Below are positions 39,301 to 52,767 of a stretch of DNA of 64,000 bases, piece by piece. The notes under the pieces are model-generated. The model searched no databases and was not told the DNA's origin. It saw only the letters and a program-made list of their open reading frames with translations. The stretch is from Isoetes taiwanensis (Eukaryota > Streptophyta > Lycopodiopsida > Isoetales > Isoetaceae): NCBI GenBank assembly GCA_021234155.1, contig JAJEKV010000049.1, positions 5,513,001 through 5,577,000 on the forward strand. The letters are read 5' to 3'. The stretch's first letter is position 1. Each line of letters opens with the position of its first letter. The translations under genes were made by a program, and so were the position numbers.

Positions 39301-39580
39301 GAATAAGACATATGAGGAATTGATGACATGCATAGCCTTATGGTGCCTTATATGTAATAGAAATGAAATGCCATCATAAACAAAGATGCATACATATAGA
39401 TAGATAGTATCAAAGAAGTTATTATAGAAGTTATCAAAGAAGTTCCTCTTACAATTTTTTATAAAGTATGCTTTCCTTCATTGATTAAAAAAAGTATGCT
39501 TTCATTTAAGAACATGTTGGGGAGATGTTTTTTTTGGATATACTAACTTATTCTATGTTTGTATGTATTTTAGGTCAATG
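36330..39580. other. AT-rich intergenic region
   Basis: No gene recognised. A 50-bp tandem duplication (TTTTAAATGAGTTGTCATAG unit) spans about 37067-37166. A purine-rich stretch at 38890-39090 gives a lysine/serine-rich ORF without a recognisable domain. Confidence 0.45.
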
Positions 39581-39589
39581 GCATGCAAC

Positions 39590-42405
39590 ATGCTAAAAAA
39601 ATGCCTCCAATGATGATGACCAAGGCAAGGAAAAATCCCCAAATGATGAAGACGATGCCCAAGGAAAGGAAAAGACTCCATATGATATTGATGATGGCAA
39701 AGGAAAGGAAAAGACCCCAAATGAAAAGGATGATGCAAAAGAAAAGGAAATTGTACTTTATACTCGAGTCGATTGAAAAAACAAAAAGGTCAAGATCTTG
39801 CATGAATGCAACAGAGAGATAATAGGAGAAGGGATTATTGTTCTAGCAGATCCTATCAATGCAGTCAATGATGAAAGATTAGGGGAGGACAGGTTAGGTG
39901 TGGCAATCTCAAAATTATATAACAATTGGAAGGAAAAGAGCCAGGCAAACAAGAATGCCTTGCTTGTGTGAAGCAACTAGAGGTTGCAACTATTGTGGCA
40001 TGGCCTAGGGACAAGATTCAACCGGAAGGGGAACTACATGTTTCCTATAGATGCAGAACCATTGCCAATAATGTTCACACAGGCCGGCAAGAGGCCACTT
40101 CCAACTTTCAAACATTATCCCATCAAAAGATGCAAGTCAGATTATGATTGTTCTCATCAAGCCCTGATGAAGGTTAGAGGAAGTGAATGTTGTTGGGCCT
40201 CTTGTATTAGAATATTCACAATAGACTAGATGATGGGAGCAAGAGCAACATATCAGAACATAAGTGTGATAGCGTAAGGAATTTCATATACACCATATTT
40301 GGCTATGCAATTCAGATGAAAGATCAAAGAAGGAAAGATTTCCATTGAACTAAAGTGGATATGTTCAAAAGCATGGATGGCTATACATGGAATTCCAACC
40401 TCTTCTTGGCAATAACCGGGCAAAAAGAGACATGAAAATGGCAAGAGAATTGCATTGCATGGGAACACCGCCTAATAAGGCTTACCTCAAGAACTATAGC
40501 CGCAAAGGAAATATTCAAAGATATTTCAATGCGTAAAATATGCCACATAAGAGTAAGAAGGATGAACAGTGGTAGAGTTATTGTTGAAAAGAGATTGCCA
40601 TCCCATTGTACCTGTGAGAGCATGTTAGAGGAAATAAATGCATTGCTTCTCGAACTTTGAGTGACCTCTATATCCCAAAATTTCAGCTTTTAGTAGGCTA
40701 TGAAATAAGTTTCAAGCATGTGACCATAGTAACTTCAAACAACTTTGCAAAGTGCAAATGTATGTGCTAAGTCAAGGAGACACTAGATGAGACAGTGCAA
40801 CCAAGTCTAAGGGCTAAGATAAGGAACATATGAAGGACCATATGATGTATCAACTATCATGTAGATCAACTTATTGGATATGGAAGACCTTATCCGAATG
40901 GAACCTAATAACTATTTATGTATTATACAGATAAAATGGACCAACAAAAGACTTGTCTTCCACAATTTAAGTACATACCTAAGTCATGTGGAAGATCATA
41001 CCCTTTTCAGATTTCAATGACTGGGGAAATCTTGCATGGGCAGTCTCAAACCTACTATGGGCATTTCAGTTTGGAGTTGTGGAGAGATGGCCCAGATTTT
41101 CACATTGGGAGTATCATGAGGTATTTAAAAAACTATGAGAATAGTTATAATGGTCACCTCCAGGATCCTACAGCTAGCCAGGCACTACATAGTGCATTGT
41201 TGGATAGAAACCCTAATAGTATTGAAAAGTTTAGCAAGGCAAGGTTTAGGAGGCATGGACCTAATGAACATGTTGGAGCTTCAACGTATAAACCCTCGAC
41301 ATATTTAGAAAGCCCTTTGGCAACTTGATAATTGTGGCCGACAAAATAAGAACAGTGAATGATTTCTTTCCTATCCTACTTAATACCGGTATATATTTTT
41401 GAAAGAGTCAATTTAGGGTTCCCAATGCGGGACATACCATGAGGATGTGGATGCATTGTTTGAAAAATATAGTCATGTCTTGAGACAACAGATGCTGACC
41501 AACTTTCCTAGGCTACCGAAAATTTTTCATGAATGTACTACTCCATCTCCTATAGGATCTCTCATAGAAGAAGTGCCCGATTGGAAGAGTTTGTTGATAG
41601 TTATGCTCTCAACATAGAAGGTCATTCTAGACCTCTTCAATTCACTTTTTGGGTGAGAGAAGGATTCCAATCATGCAATGGAAGTTGAGACCTTCAGAGG
41701 AGAAGTGGAGAGGTGGGGCGTAAATTTGGCACCGGATGTGAATGGCAAGTCTATGATACCTCCAGGTCAACCAAAAGCTCTAAAACCAATCAAGAAGTGA
41801 AGCAATTGGGATTGACTAAGGATGGCATCAATGATTACATCAAGCATTGGCAAACTAATTCGGATGAGACTAATCGCGGCATTAATAGATTACCGAAGAA
41901 GGTGATTGTTGGATGAGGTAGACACATCCCCTAAGAGCTGAAAGAAGGGTGGTTCCCAAAAGTAGGTGGAAAACATTAGCAGGTGTGATTAAGATGATGG
42001 TACTATTAGTAGCATTGTTAAGGCATATGCTCCTCCTCAATCTGACAAACACTATGTTGGCCCTAAGAAGGATAGGCCAAAATATTAGGCATGGATTGTT
42101 ATAAACCTTCTACTGACGTGGAGTGCCACCAATTTGTAGTAGTAAAACCAACAGATCTAGAGACCTATCCAGTATGGTTGGGATACACCATCTCTGATAT
42201 TTGCAAAGAAGAAGGTAATGTTAACTTCAATAATGTGCATGTGGAATGGTGGTGTCCAAAGGTATCGCTTTTGAGTAATGTCACCGATAAAGAAAGATAT
42301 TCAGATTGTTGGACAAAGAGGTGGAGAATAAATCCTTGTGATCCTGATCTTTGGCTAGACATTGACCGTATTGTACTTGTGGACTCCAAAAACTATTCCA
42401 TGTAG
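39590..42405 (+). pseudogene. Decayed transposon-encoded ORFs, CACTA/En-Spm-associated-like
   Basis: In the frame that is not the longest ORF, 39615-39770 reads acidic repeats (GKEKTPYDIDDGKGKEKTPN), then after one stop EIIGEGIIVLADPINAVND and ERLGEDRLGVAI. Then comes VAWPRDKI (about 40000), the order seen in the plant transposase-associated domain near CACTA elements (AEG....DP...V....LG...V and AWP). Further open pieces follow: a 136-aa ORF at 40918-41328 (begins MYYTDKMDQQKTCLPQFKYI) and a 104-aa ORF at 42091-42405. The latter contains YPVWLGYTISDICKEE, VHVEWWCPK, RWRINP and WLDIDRIV, a small chromatin-reader-like fold seen beside plant transposase genes. Many stops and shifts separate the pieces. 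The product is certainly not functional as written; the family assignment is tentative. Confidence 0.45.
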
Positions 42406-42950
42406 AAATGTGAGAGTTACAATATCTCAGAATGTAAGAAATAAGGTTATCATATTCATTGGGGATGCTGGAGGAAAAATGAAAAACTATGTAAATATGC
42501 TTTCTTCATTAATATGTATCAGTCACCGTTATGAAAAGTTGTGTACTACATGAGCAAGCAGGATATATGATTTTGTAATTTGAAGTTAAGCCAGGTGAAT
42601 TTAAGTTAAGGTGAGTGATTTTAAGTTAACTCAGAGTGAATTTAATCAAGTTACTAAATACTTGCAATTAAAAAATGTATCCCAAAAATCAAGACATAAT
42701 CCCAATTTACTTGAATGATGGTTACTCCTTTTATAGACTAAGGTCAGCCTAGGTTTCCATGCCCACGACTTTGATCGGGTATACCTATGTTCTAAGGCTA
42801 TAGATCTCCAAACTATTAACATGAAGTGCAAATCTAAGCAAAACAACTCAAGAAACACTATATGACAATTCTATCGTTAACTTTTTGATAATTTTGGGTC
42901 AAACATGCTTGACTCGGTCGACCATACTTAAACGCCCTTCACGATTGTGA
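42406..42950. other. AT-rich spacer
   Basis: No feature was recognised apart from a small repeated phrase (TTTAAGTTAAG / TTTTAAGTTAACTCAGAGTGA) at 42595-42650. Confidence 0.4.
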
Positions 42951-43010
42951 CGCAGACCCATTGGCGCTGGGCCGACGAATGGGTCAATTTTGGCACCGCA
43001 TGCGCACCAA

Positions 43011-43709
43011 TCACCTTTTGAGGTACTCTTGATATGCCTTCTTCCTCCTTTTTGAAACTCGCTGGTCCCGCTTAAGCATGAACCGCCGCCCCCCTATTTT
43101 CGCTTCTTCACTACCTTCTGTTGGATTGGGCCATTTCGGTAGGGTGGGCCGGGCGTCGGGGTTGGATGTCTTCCCCCACATCCCTTCGGCTCTTCCTCCT
43201 CCCCGGCTGCTGCCCTCTTCTTCAACCTGCTCCTCCTCCTCCTCCTCCTCGGGCTTCGGTTGATTCCCCAAGAAGGTTCTTCAATGTGTACCGCTCTTGG
43301 GAGGTCTTGGTTCCTTTTTGACCTCTTTTCTTGCCCTCGTTTCGCTGCCTGACGCCCTTATTCTCATATCTTCTCCTTACCCTTCTTTTTGGTGGGGCGG
43401 GCTTCTTTCGCTGTTGCCCTCCTCTTGCTGGTCGCCCTCGCCGCTCCTCCTCCCCGGACCAGGTATTTGTGGTGCCGTCTCAACTGCCTCGCTCGGTTCC
43501 TCCAGGTAGCTCTCGATGAGCCGGGGAGCCTTTCGTGGGAGGTGTGGGAAGGTTTCGGCCCAAGGAGCCGGACGACTCATTCTCGCTTCCTCCTCCCTCC
43601 GTGCCCGAGGTGCTCCGGATCTTCTTGTCGGCACCGCCGCCGCCTCCGCCATGGAAGGGGTCTGCTTTGGGCCTGTAGATTCGCGTGTTGTGCATTCAGT
43701 TTGAGCCAT
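43011..43709 (-). CDS. Gag-like N-terminal region of an LTR retrotransposon, frame broken
   Basis: Two minus-strand ORFs lie end to end: 43709-43377 (begins MAQTECTTRESTGPKQTPSM) and 43271-43011 (begins MGNQPKPEEEEEEEQVEEEG, ends KRRKKAYQEYLKR). Both are charged and proline/glutamate/arginine-rich, as in disordered Gag starts, with clearly higher GC than the flanks. They follow a primer-binding site and LTR on the same strand at the expected distance. No capsid domain, zinc knuckle, protease or reverse transcriptase was found downstream, so the element is truncated. Gag identity rests on position and composition. Confidence 0.4.
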
Positions 43710-44268
43710 ATATTATGGTTAAGAGAATTGATTAGCTTAAGTTGGAGATCAAGAAAGAGAGGTTTGGGGTGAGTTAAGGAGAGTGGAACCCTAAAATAGT
43801 ATTTAAAAAGGAAAGATTAGGCCTAGAAATATTCCCCTACTATTAACAGCCCTATTAATTAGCCCCCTTTATTAAATACACCTATTATTATTTATATGCT
43901 ATTATATATGGTTATTACTTAAATATAACTAGAAATTTGAATTTTCCTAATTGTTTGGTATGTTAATTATGGATTTGCGCCATTTTTCACCCGGGTCTCG
44001 AATTGAGATGATTCTTCGACCCATTTTGGATGAAATTTGATGTTCATGCATAATTTCCACTCCAATTTACTAGAATGTTAATTCGACTCATTCTTTTCCA
44101 TGCTTCTAATAACTTAGCCTAACTTTATGACCCCACTACTTGGGAGAAATAAATTTCCTCCAATTTTCGAGGTTCAATGGTGGAATCTTCATCCCATATT
44201 CTATTAGGCTGGTTAGACTACTAAGTCAGGGATATGGTCAGTGCTAGTTCTTGGTCAACCAAGAACAT

Positions 44269-44281
44269 GGCTCTGATCCCA
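44269..44281 (-). promoter_or_regulatory. LTR-retrotransposon primer-binding site (initiator Met tRNA type)
   Basis: The minus strand reads CACAATGGGATCAGAGCC: an LTR-like end in CA, one spacer base, then a 13-base stretch one mismatch from TGGTATCAGAGCC, the usual plant primer-binding site complementary to tRNA-iMet. Confidence 0.75.
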
Positions 44282-44282
44282 T

Positions 44283-45731
44283 TGTGCGCTCGGCCTTACA
44301 TCTCGTAGGAAATCCCCCATCCAGCCCTTCGGCCACATGAACCCCCCGTCTATCCTGCACTTAAGGGTCCTAGTGCAGGAAGGGGACACGAAGGTATCTT
44401 GCGCGCCCTTTCCCTATGGGCTCCTATAACAGCGGAAGCACAAACAATGTCAGCACTAACAACAACAATACATCCAGCTACCTCGAAGGGTAGCACATCC
44501 GTACATCCATAGATACAACAGAGATATCAATATGCCATAAAACATGAGAGCTCCTACCCGTGCCCCACTGCATGGAGGTAGACCCCGTGCTGGGGCCTCA
44601 ATAGAGCGTAATCGAGATATATAATAATAGTGGGGCGGATATAGACAATAGCTAGGGTTGACCACTCCATCCGCCCTCCTATGCATACTATGCACGGGCT
44701 AAACCGCACTGCATGACTATAGCCCCACCTGGGATGCTAAGAATCTCATGGCATCACCCATCGGGTCTACTTCTGTTGCATCTCCCCTCGGGTCCGACGA
44801 GAGGTGACGGGTTGCATCTCTCCTTCCCCAGGTCTAGTGGTTCCATCGGAAGCTAGGAGAATGCGGTCGCCACACCATTCTACCCCATCAACCCCCAAAA
44901 CAAGAGCGGGCCGACACCGCAACTCTTGAGAGGAAGGGCGACACCATTGCTGTGAGGTGCCGGACCCATACCCCACACACCAAGGCAACTGACTATAGGC
45001 CTAGCCCGCTATGGGTCCCCAGTAGCCGCGCTCAGCAGGGATCTCCCTCCACTTTGCCACTAGCCCCGTTGTATGGTGCTAAATCACATCATAGCCCCCG
45101 TAGCCGGGTGGGTTCCTATGCACGGGCTGCATATAATAGGAACGAAGAGGTCTAAAGTAGGAGCATCATCTACATAATGGCTACTAGGTCTCTACCCCCT
45201 TTCCCAATACAAGAGGAGCAAACCTGATCAACCAATATCATACATCAACATAACATGATCAATAATGAAGATAACATCTAATTCTAATCACATGCATCTA
45301 ACTTACAGTTAGGGTTCATTGATTAGGGTTCAAGATCTAGATTGAGGGTTCTAGAATGGCTCTACTAACACGAAATGCTAACTCATTTGGAATCCTAACT
45401 TCCAGATGATCTACCAAGAACTCTAATTCAAATACCTGCTTCTGAGGAATTCCCTCCTGCTCCTGGCATCTCCATGGCCTTCAAGGGATTCGAAATAGCT
45501 CCCATTTAGGGTTCCCAGACTGTGGGAGCCAGAAAAATGGCCTAGGGTTAGGGTCTGGCCATTTATAGGTTAGGGTTGATGTCACCTGCCACGTGGCTCC
45601 AATGGGGTGCTTCCGTGTGGCAGATGCCCAATAGGTTAAGGCCATGTGGAAATGGCCTTAAGCCTAAGGTTGGATAAGTTATGTAAATAACTTAGCCATG
45701 CTCCCTTTTTGCCACCAATCTATGGTATACA
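44283..45731 (-). mobile_element. 5' LTR of a minus-strand retrotransposon (outer limit tentative)
   Basis: The inner end is fixed by the primer-binding site. On the minus strand CCTATAAATGG (TATA, plus-strand 45561-45567) could drive transcription toward gag. A possible outer end, TGTATACC on the minus strand (plus 45724-45731), would give an LTR of about 1.45 kb. No second LTR was found in the window, so this is a truncated element or its other half was lost. It covers the otherwise gene-free 44.3-45.7 kb. Confidence 0.5.
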
Positions 45732-45867
45732 AGGCTATGGTGATAGACTTGTATGGTGACGGGCCTAGAAATATATGTATTTATGGCGTATATTTCCCGG
45801 GAACGTCACAATTGGAATCGCATCGATCCGAGCCCTCGGATCGCCATTCTGGGGAGGGACGAGCCAT

Positions 45868-45875
45868 TATATAAG
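45868..45875 (+). promoter_or_regulatory. TATA box at the head of the inverted-repeat element
   Basis: CATTATATAAGGCTCC is followed within 40 bases by CGGTTATCGGCGTCTTCTC, the start of the arm shared by all copies of this family (45.88, 48.13 and 61.27 kb). It would start a transcript running through the hairpin array. Confidence 0.45.
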
Positions 45876-46088
45876 GCTCCTTCCCCTTCGGGACCGGTTA
45901 TCGGCGTCTTCTCACAGCAGCTTTCTTCCTTCTCGTAGCTTCCCTCCCTTCCATACCGCTTCGGGGACGCCAGCGTCTATTTCATTTGTGTTTTTGGGCC
46001 ATGCACTTTTGTTGTTGTTCACTTTGAATTTTGCTATGATAATGTTTTTTGCATCAATATCATGCCTTTTTTTTTCATATGTTATTTT

Positions 46089-46281
46089 CCACCCGTTGGG
46101 TGATGCTTTCTCCACCTTTCAGGTGATGCTATCTCCACCTGTGGGTGATGCTATTTATTTCCACCTTGAGGGTGATGCTATTTATTTCCACCTTGAGGGT
46201 GATGCTATTTATTTCCACCTTGAGGGTGACGCATAGTTGTTTTCCACTCGCTGGGTGATGCTTCTCCACCTTCTGGGTGAT
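46089..46281 (+). repeat. Hairpin minisatellite, left array
   Basis: Eight successive units of CCACC-loop-GGTGATGC type. Their cores are CACCCGTTGGGTG, CACCTTTCAGGTG, CACCTGTGGGTG, CACCTTGAGGGTG three times at 27-bp spacing, CACTCGCTGGGTG and CACCTTCTGGGTG. Each can form a 4-5-bp stem with a 3-4-base loop, and the fifth pair alternates C-G, T-A and T-G. The 27-bp units keep a reading frame (GDAIYFHLE repeated) only because 27 is divisible by three. Confidence 0.85.
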
Positions 46282-46316
46282 GCTCTTTATGTTTCTGATA
46301 TGCTCTTCTTTGCAGG

Positions 46317-46866
46317 CATTAGAGGAAATTTGAAATCTCATTTTATCCCCATAAGAATCCTCCAATGGAATGGCTACCCTCTATTAACTGCAATTAATGC
46401 AGCACCAACAACTTCATTGCGGTTGTTTTTCCCCTATAACTTTTGATCCACTTGTCAAAATGTTGCGGCATTTGTTGCATTAGATGCGGAATGAAAAGAT
46501 CTTTCAAATGATATATGGTTATGATGTATTTCAATATGGTCATATGCATTAACCTTAAAAAAATATGATTTTTTGCTTATTTCTTATATATTTATATCGT
46601 AAAAGATGTATGAATGGTTATCACTAGATAGATCTTGTGAAGACGAACCCATTGCTATAAAGTTTTTGAATCGGAGTTCTGGATCAAAAGTTATAATGAA
46701 AAAATGATACTATTGAAGTTAGTTGTTGCATTAATTACAGTACCCACATAATCTTCGGAATGAAATATCTTCGGAGCTCTTCTCTTATTGGACAGTTTAA
46801 AAAGGTGACATGGCATTTTAAGCATCCCTTAATGGGACAAAATGTGATCTCATTTTTCCTCTAATG
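46317..46866. mobile_element. 550-bp insertion with terminal inverted repeats, no visible TSD
   Basis: Its ends are CATTAGAGGAAA and TTTCCTCTAATG. Similarity continues inward for about 35 bases (ATCTCATTTTATCCC against ATCACATTTTGTCCC). The right arm of the inverted repeat has the uninterrupted sequence CTTTGCAGGTTTTTGATTG at the matching place, so the two arms show the filled and empty site. No target duplication beyond one ambiguous G is evident. No ORF of note is inside. Confidence 0.75.
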
Positions 46867-47199
46867 TTTTTGATTGTGCGGCTTGCCTTGTCCCTGCCAT
46901 GCATGTTAGTTTGTCTAACCATTCACGGGTATTTTAGGTTCTTTTTGTGTTTGCTGCGGGTTTCCTTGATCTTCGGGGTCCTGCTTTTCTTATTTTCGCC
47001 ATCAGCGGTCTCCTTCCTATCTCCAGGCAACACATTCAAAGGTTGTTGGCGACCATTTTCATTAGGGTTAAAAATACCCGAAGGTATGGGTTTTTATCCC
47101 CGATGAGAAGCGGTCGCCATTACCCATCTATCCGTTGTGCATTACTTTTTCGGTAATCGTGATAGCAAATTAGCTACCCTCTCTATGACATTCATCACA

Positions 47200-48135
47200 A
47201 AGAATAAAGATACAATGTTTTGAAGACAGAGAGGGGTACCCCCACCATAGAAAAACAATATCGGACTACCCGTGGAAAGAAATGCACAGCAATATAGAAG
47301 GGTAATGGCATAACTTCTCATCGGGGAAAAACTCCGCCTGGCAAGGTGGATTTTCGAGGAAAACCCTAATGAGAAATGGTCGCTAAATAACCTTGAATGT
47401 GTTGGAGAAAAAAAGGAGATGAGGTGATGGCGAACACAAAAATGTAGCAGAGGACCCGGAAAAAAAGGAAGCCATGAATGAGTTGATACAAGATACGAAG
47501 GAGATGGGTCAATGGCAAAGGACCCAACAAAAAGTGAAAAGGCCGCAGCAACCCAAAAGAACCCTAAAAATACCCGTGAATGGTTAGAAAAACTAACATG
47601 CATGGCAGGGACAAGGCAAGCCGCACAATCAAAAACCTGCAAAGAAGAGCAAATTAGAAACATAAAGAGCATCACCCAGAAAGTGGAGAAGCATCACCCA
47701 GCGGGTGGAAAACAATTATGCGTCACCCTCAAGGTGGAAATAAATAGCATCACCCTCAAGGTGGAAATAAATAGCATCACCCTCAAGGTGGAAATAAATA
47801 GCGTCACCCTCAAGGTGGAAATAAATAGCATCACCCTCAAGGTGGAAATAAATAGCATCACCCACAGGTGGAGATAGCATCACCTGAAAGGTGGAGAAAG
47901 CATCACCCCACGGGTGGAAAATAACATAGGAAAAAAAATGGCATGATAGTGATACAAAAAACATTATTATAGTAAATTCAAAGTGGACAACAACAAAAGT
48001 GCATGGCCCAAAAACACAAATGAAATGAGGGTGAAGCTGGCCCCCAAGGTGAAGGGCGGGAAGGGAGGGAAGCTACGAGAAGGAAGAAAGATGGAGGAGA
48101 AGACACCATAACCGATTAGGAAGGGAAAGAGCCGA
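47200..48135 (-). repeat. Right arm of the large inverted repeat
   Basis: Read on the minus strand, it reproduces the left arm in order: GGTTATGGTGTCTTCTCC, TTTCTTCCTTCTCGTAGCTT, TCATTTGTGTTTTTGGGCCA, the hairpin array, TTTTTGATTGTGCGGCTTGC, CATTCACGGGTATTTTTAGG and CCCCGATGAGAAG. It lacks the 550-bp insertion and has five instead of three 27-bp units. The spacer between the arms is short (about 47150-47200). Confidence 0.8.
47667..47921 (-). repeat. Hairpin minisatellite, right array
   Basis: On the minus strand the cores are CACCCGTGGGGTG, CACCTTTCAGGTG, CACCTGTGGGTG, CACCTTGAGGGTG five times, CACCCGCTGGGTG and CACTTTCTGGGTG, each followed by ATGC or ACGC. The first core differs from the left array yet still pairs through all five positions. 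Confidence 0.85.
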
Positions 48136-48432
48136 CTACCAGAGAACTTCCTAACTATAAGCCTAAAATACAAATGAAACCTCCAAGTGTTGAGTCAGTC
48201 AATAAAGCTATAGAGAGTGAGAAGAAGAGGGCGCCATCGACCATGAGCAAATGCAAGCATCCCTGCGGGAATCCCCAAGAACTCCCAAAGTGTATGATGA
48301 AATAGGGAGGAGATTGAGGTAGAAGTGGGTGATATGTCAGCACAAATCAAGAGGAAAGTCGGGAAGTGTAAGCTCCTAAACAAGTTAAATTTAGAGACAT
48401 GGGGGTTGATGTCGTAAGCAAAAGAATACTAC
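48136..48432. other. Repeat-family DNA flanking the inverted repeat
   Basis: Continuing on the minus strand, ACTCAACACTTGGAGGTTTC and CTTATAGTTAGGAAGTTCTC at 48136-48200 recur at about 61457-61515 (+), so this belongs to the same dispersed family. No gene was seen. Confidence 0.5.
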
Positions 48433-48760
48433 ATGCCTAAAGCCATGACAGGAAGAAATTGAAGACATGATAGCACAAACAAGAGCAAATGAGGGTGAAG
48501 TAGTCAAAGGTGAGGTTATGGCCAATGAAAAGGAGAAGATGGAGGTAAAAAACGCCAAGGTCAGGATAGAGGACAAGGAGGTAAGCCAGATAGTATAACA
48601 GAATAAACGAAAATACAATGACTAGGTAAAGTGACGGATTATAAATAAAGCTATAGGGACATATATAGGGTCTGAAATACTAAAGCAAAAAACAGTAGTG
48701 GACATGATAAATGAACCAAAAACTCAAGGACTATAGGAAAGGACATGTTAGAAAAATAAG
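48433..48760. repeat. Dispersed direct repeat, copy 1
   Basis: It shares, in order, ATGCCTAAAGCCATGACA, GAGGTTATGGCCAATG, AAGATGGAGG, GACTAGGTAAAGTGACG and AAAGGACATGTTAG with 57893-58300. The two copies lie on either side of the tandem array. Confidence 0.65.
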
Positions 48761-52744
<3,984 letters not shown>

Positions 52745-52767
52745 CGAGAGAGAGGGGGAGAGAGAGA

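Larger units (their letters stand above)
45880..47150 (+). repeat. Left arm of a large inverted repeat (unknown element family)
   Basis: It begins CCTTCCCCTTCGGGACCGGT and runs through GTCTTCTC, CTTTCTTCCTTCTCGTAGCT, the hairpin minisatellite, TTTTTGATTGTGCGGCTTGC, ACCATTCACGGGTATTTTAG and CCCCGATGAGAAG to about 47150. The same order is found in reverse complement at 48135-47200. Relative to the right arm it carries a 550-bp insertion (46317-46866). No conserved protein is encoded; ORFs across it follow from the 27-bp repeat period. Confidence 0.8.

Noticed and set aside
39583-39822. 79-codon Lys/Met-rich ORF
   Set aside because: A neighbouring frame gives regular acidic GKEKTP repeats continuing into a transposase-associated motif, so this frame is a shadow.
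43078-43772. Several plus-strand ORFs in the GC-rich patch
   Set aside because: They are complements of the Gag-like minus-strand frames (poly-Glu becomes poly-Ser) and lack other support.
47142-47675. 177-codon minus-strand ORF
   Set aside because: It lies in the right arm of the inverted repeat. The equivalent left-arm frame is broken by stops, and it has hydrophobic low-complexity content with no domain.
45775-47877. Repeat proteins GDAIYFHLE (+) and ITLKVEINS (-)
   Set aside because: Both strands are open because the unit is 27 bp; there is no start context or flanking coding signal, and the hairpin structure explains the conservation better.
46089-47921. CRISPR-like array (regular repeats with spacers)
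   Set aside because: The variable loops are only 3-4 bases, the 27-bp units have no unique spacers, and the setting is a plant nuclear genome.
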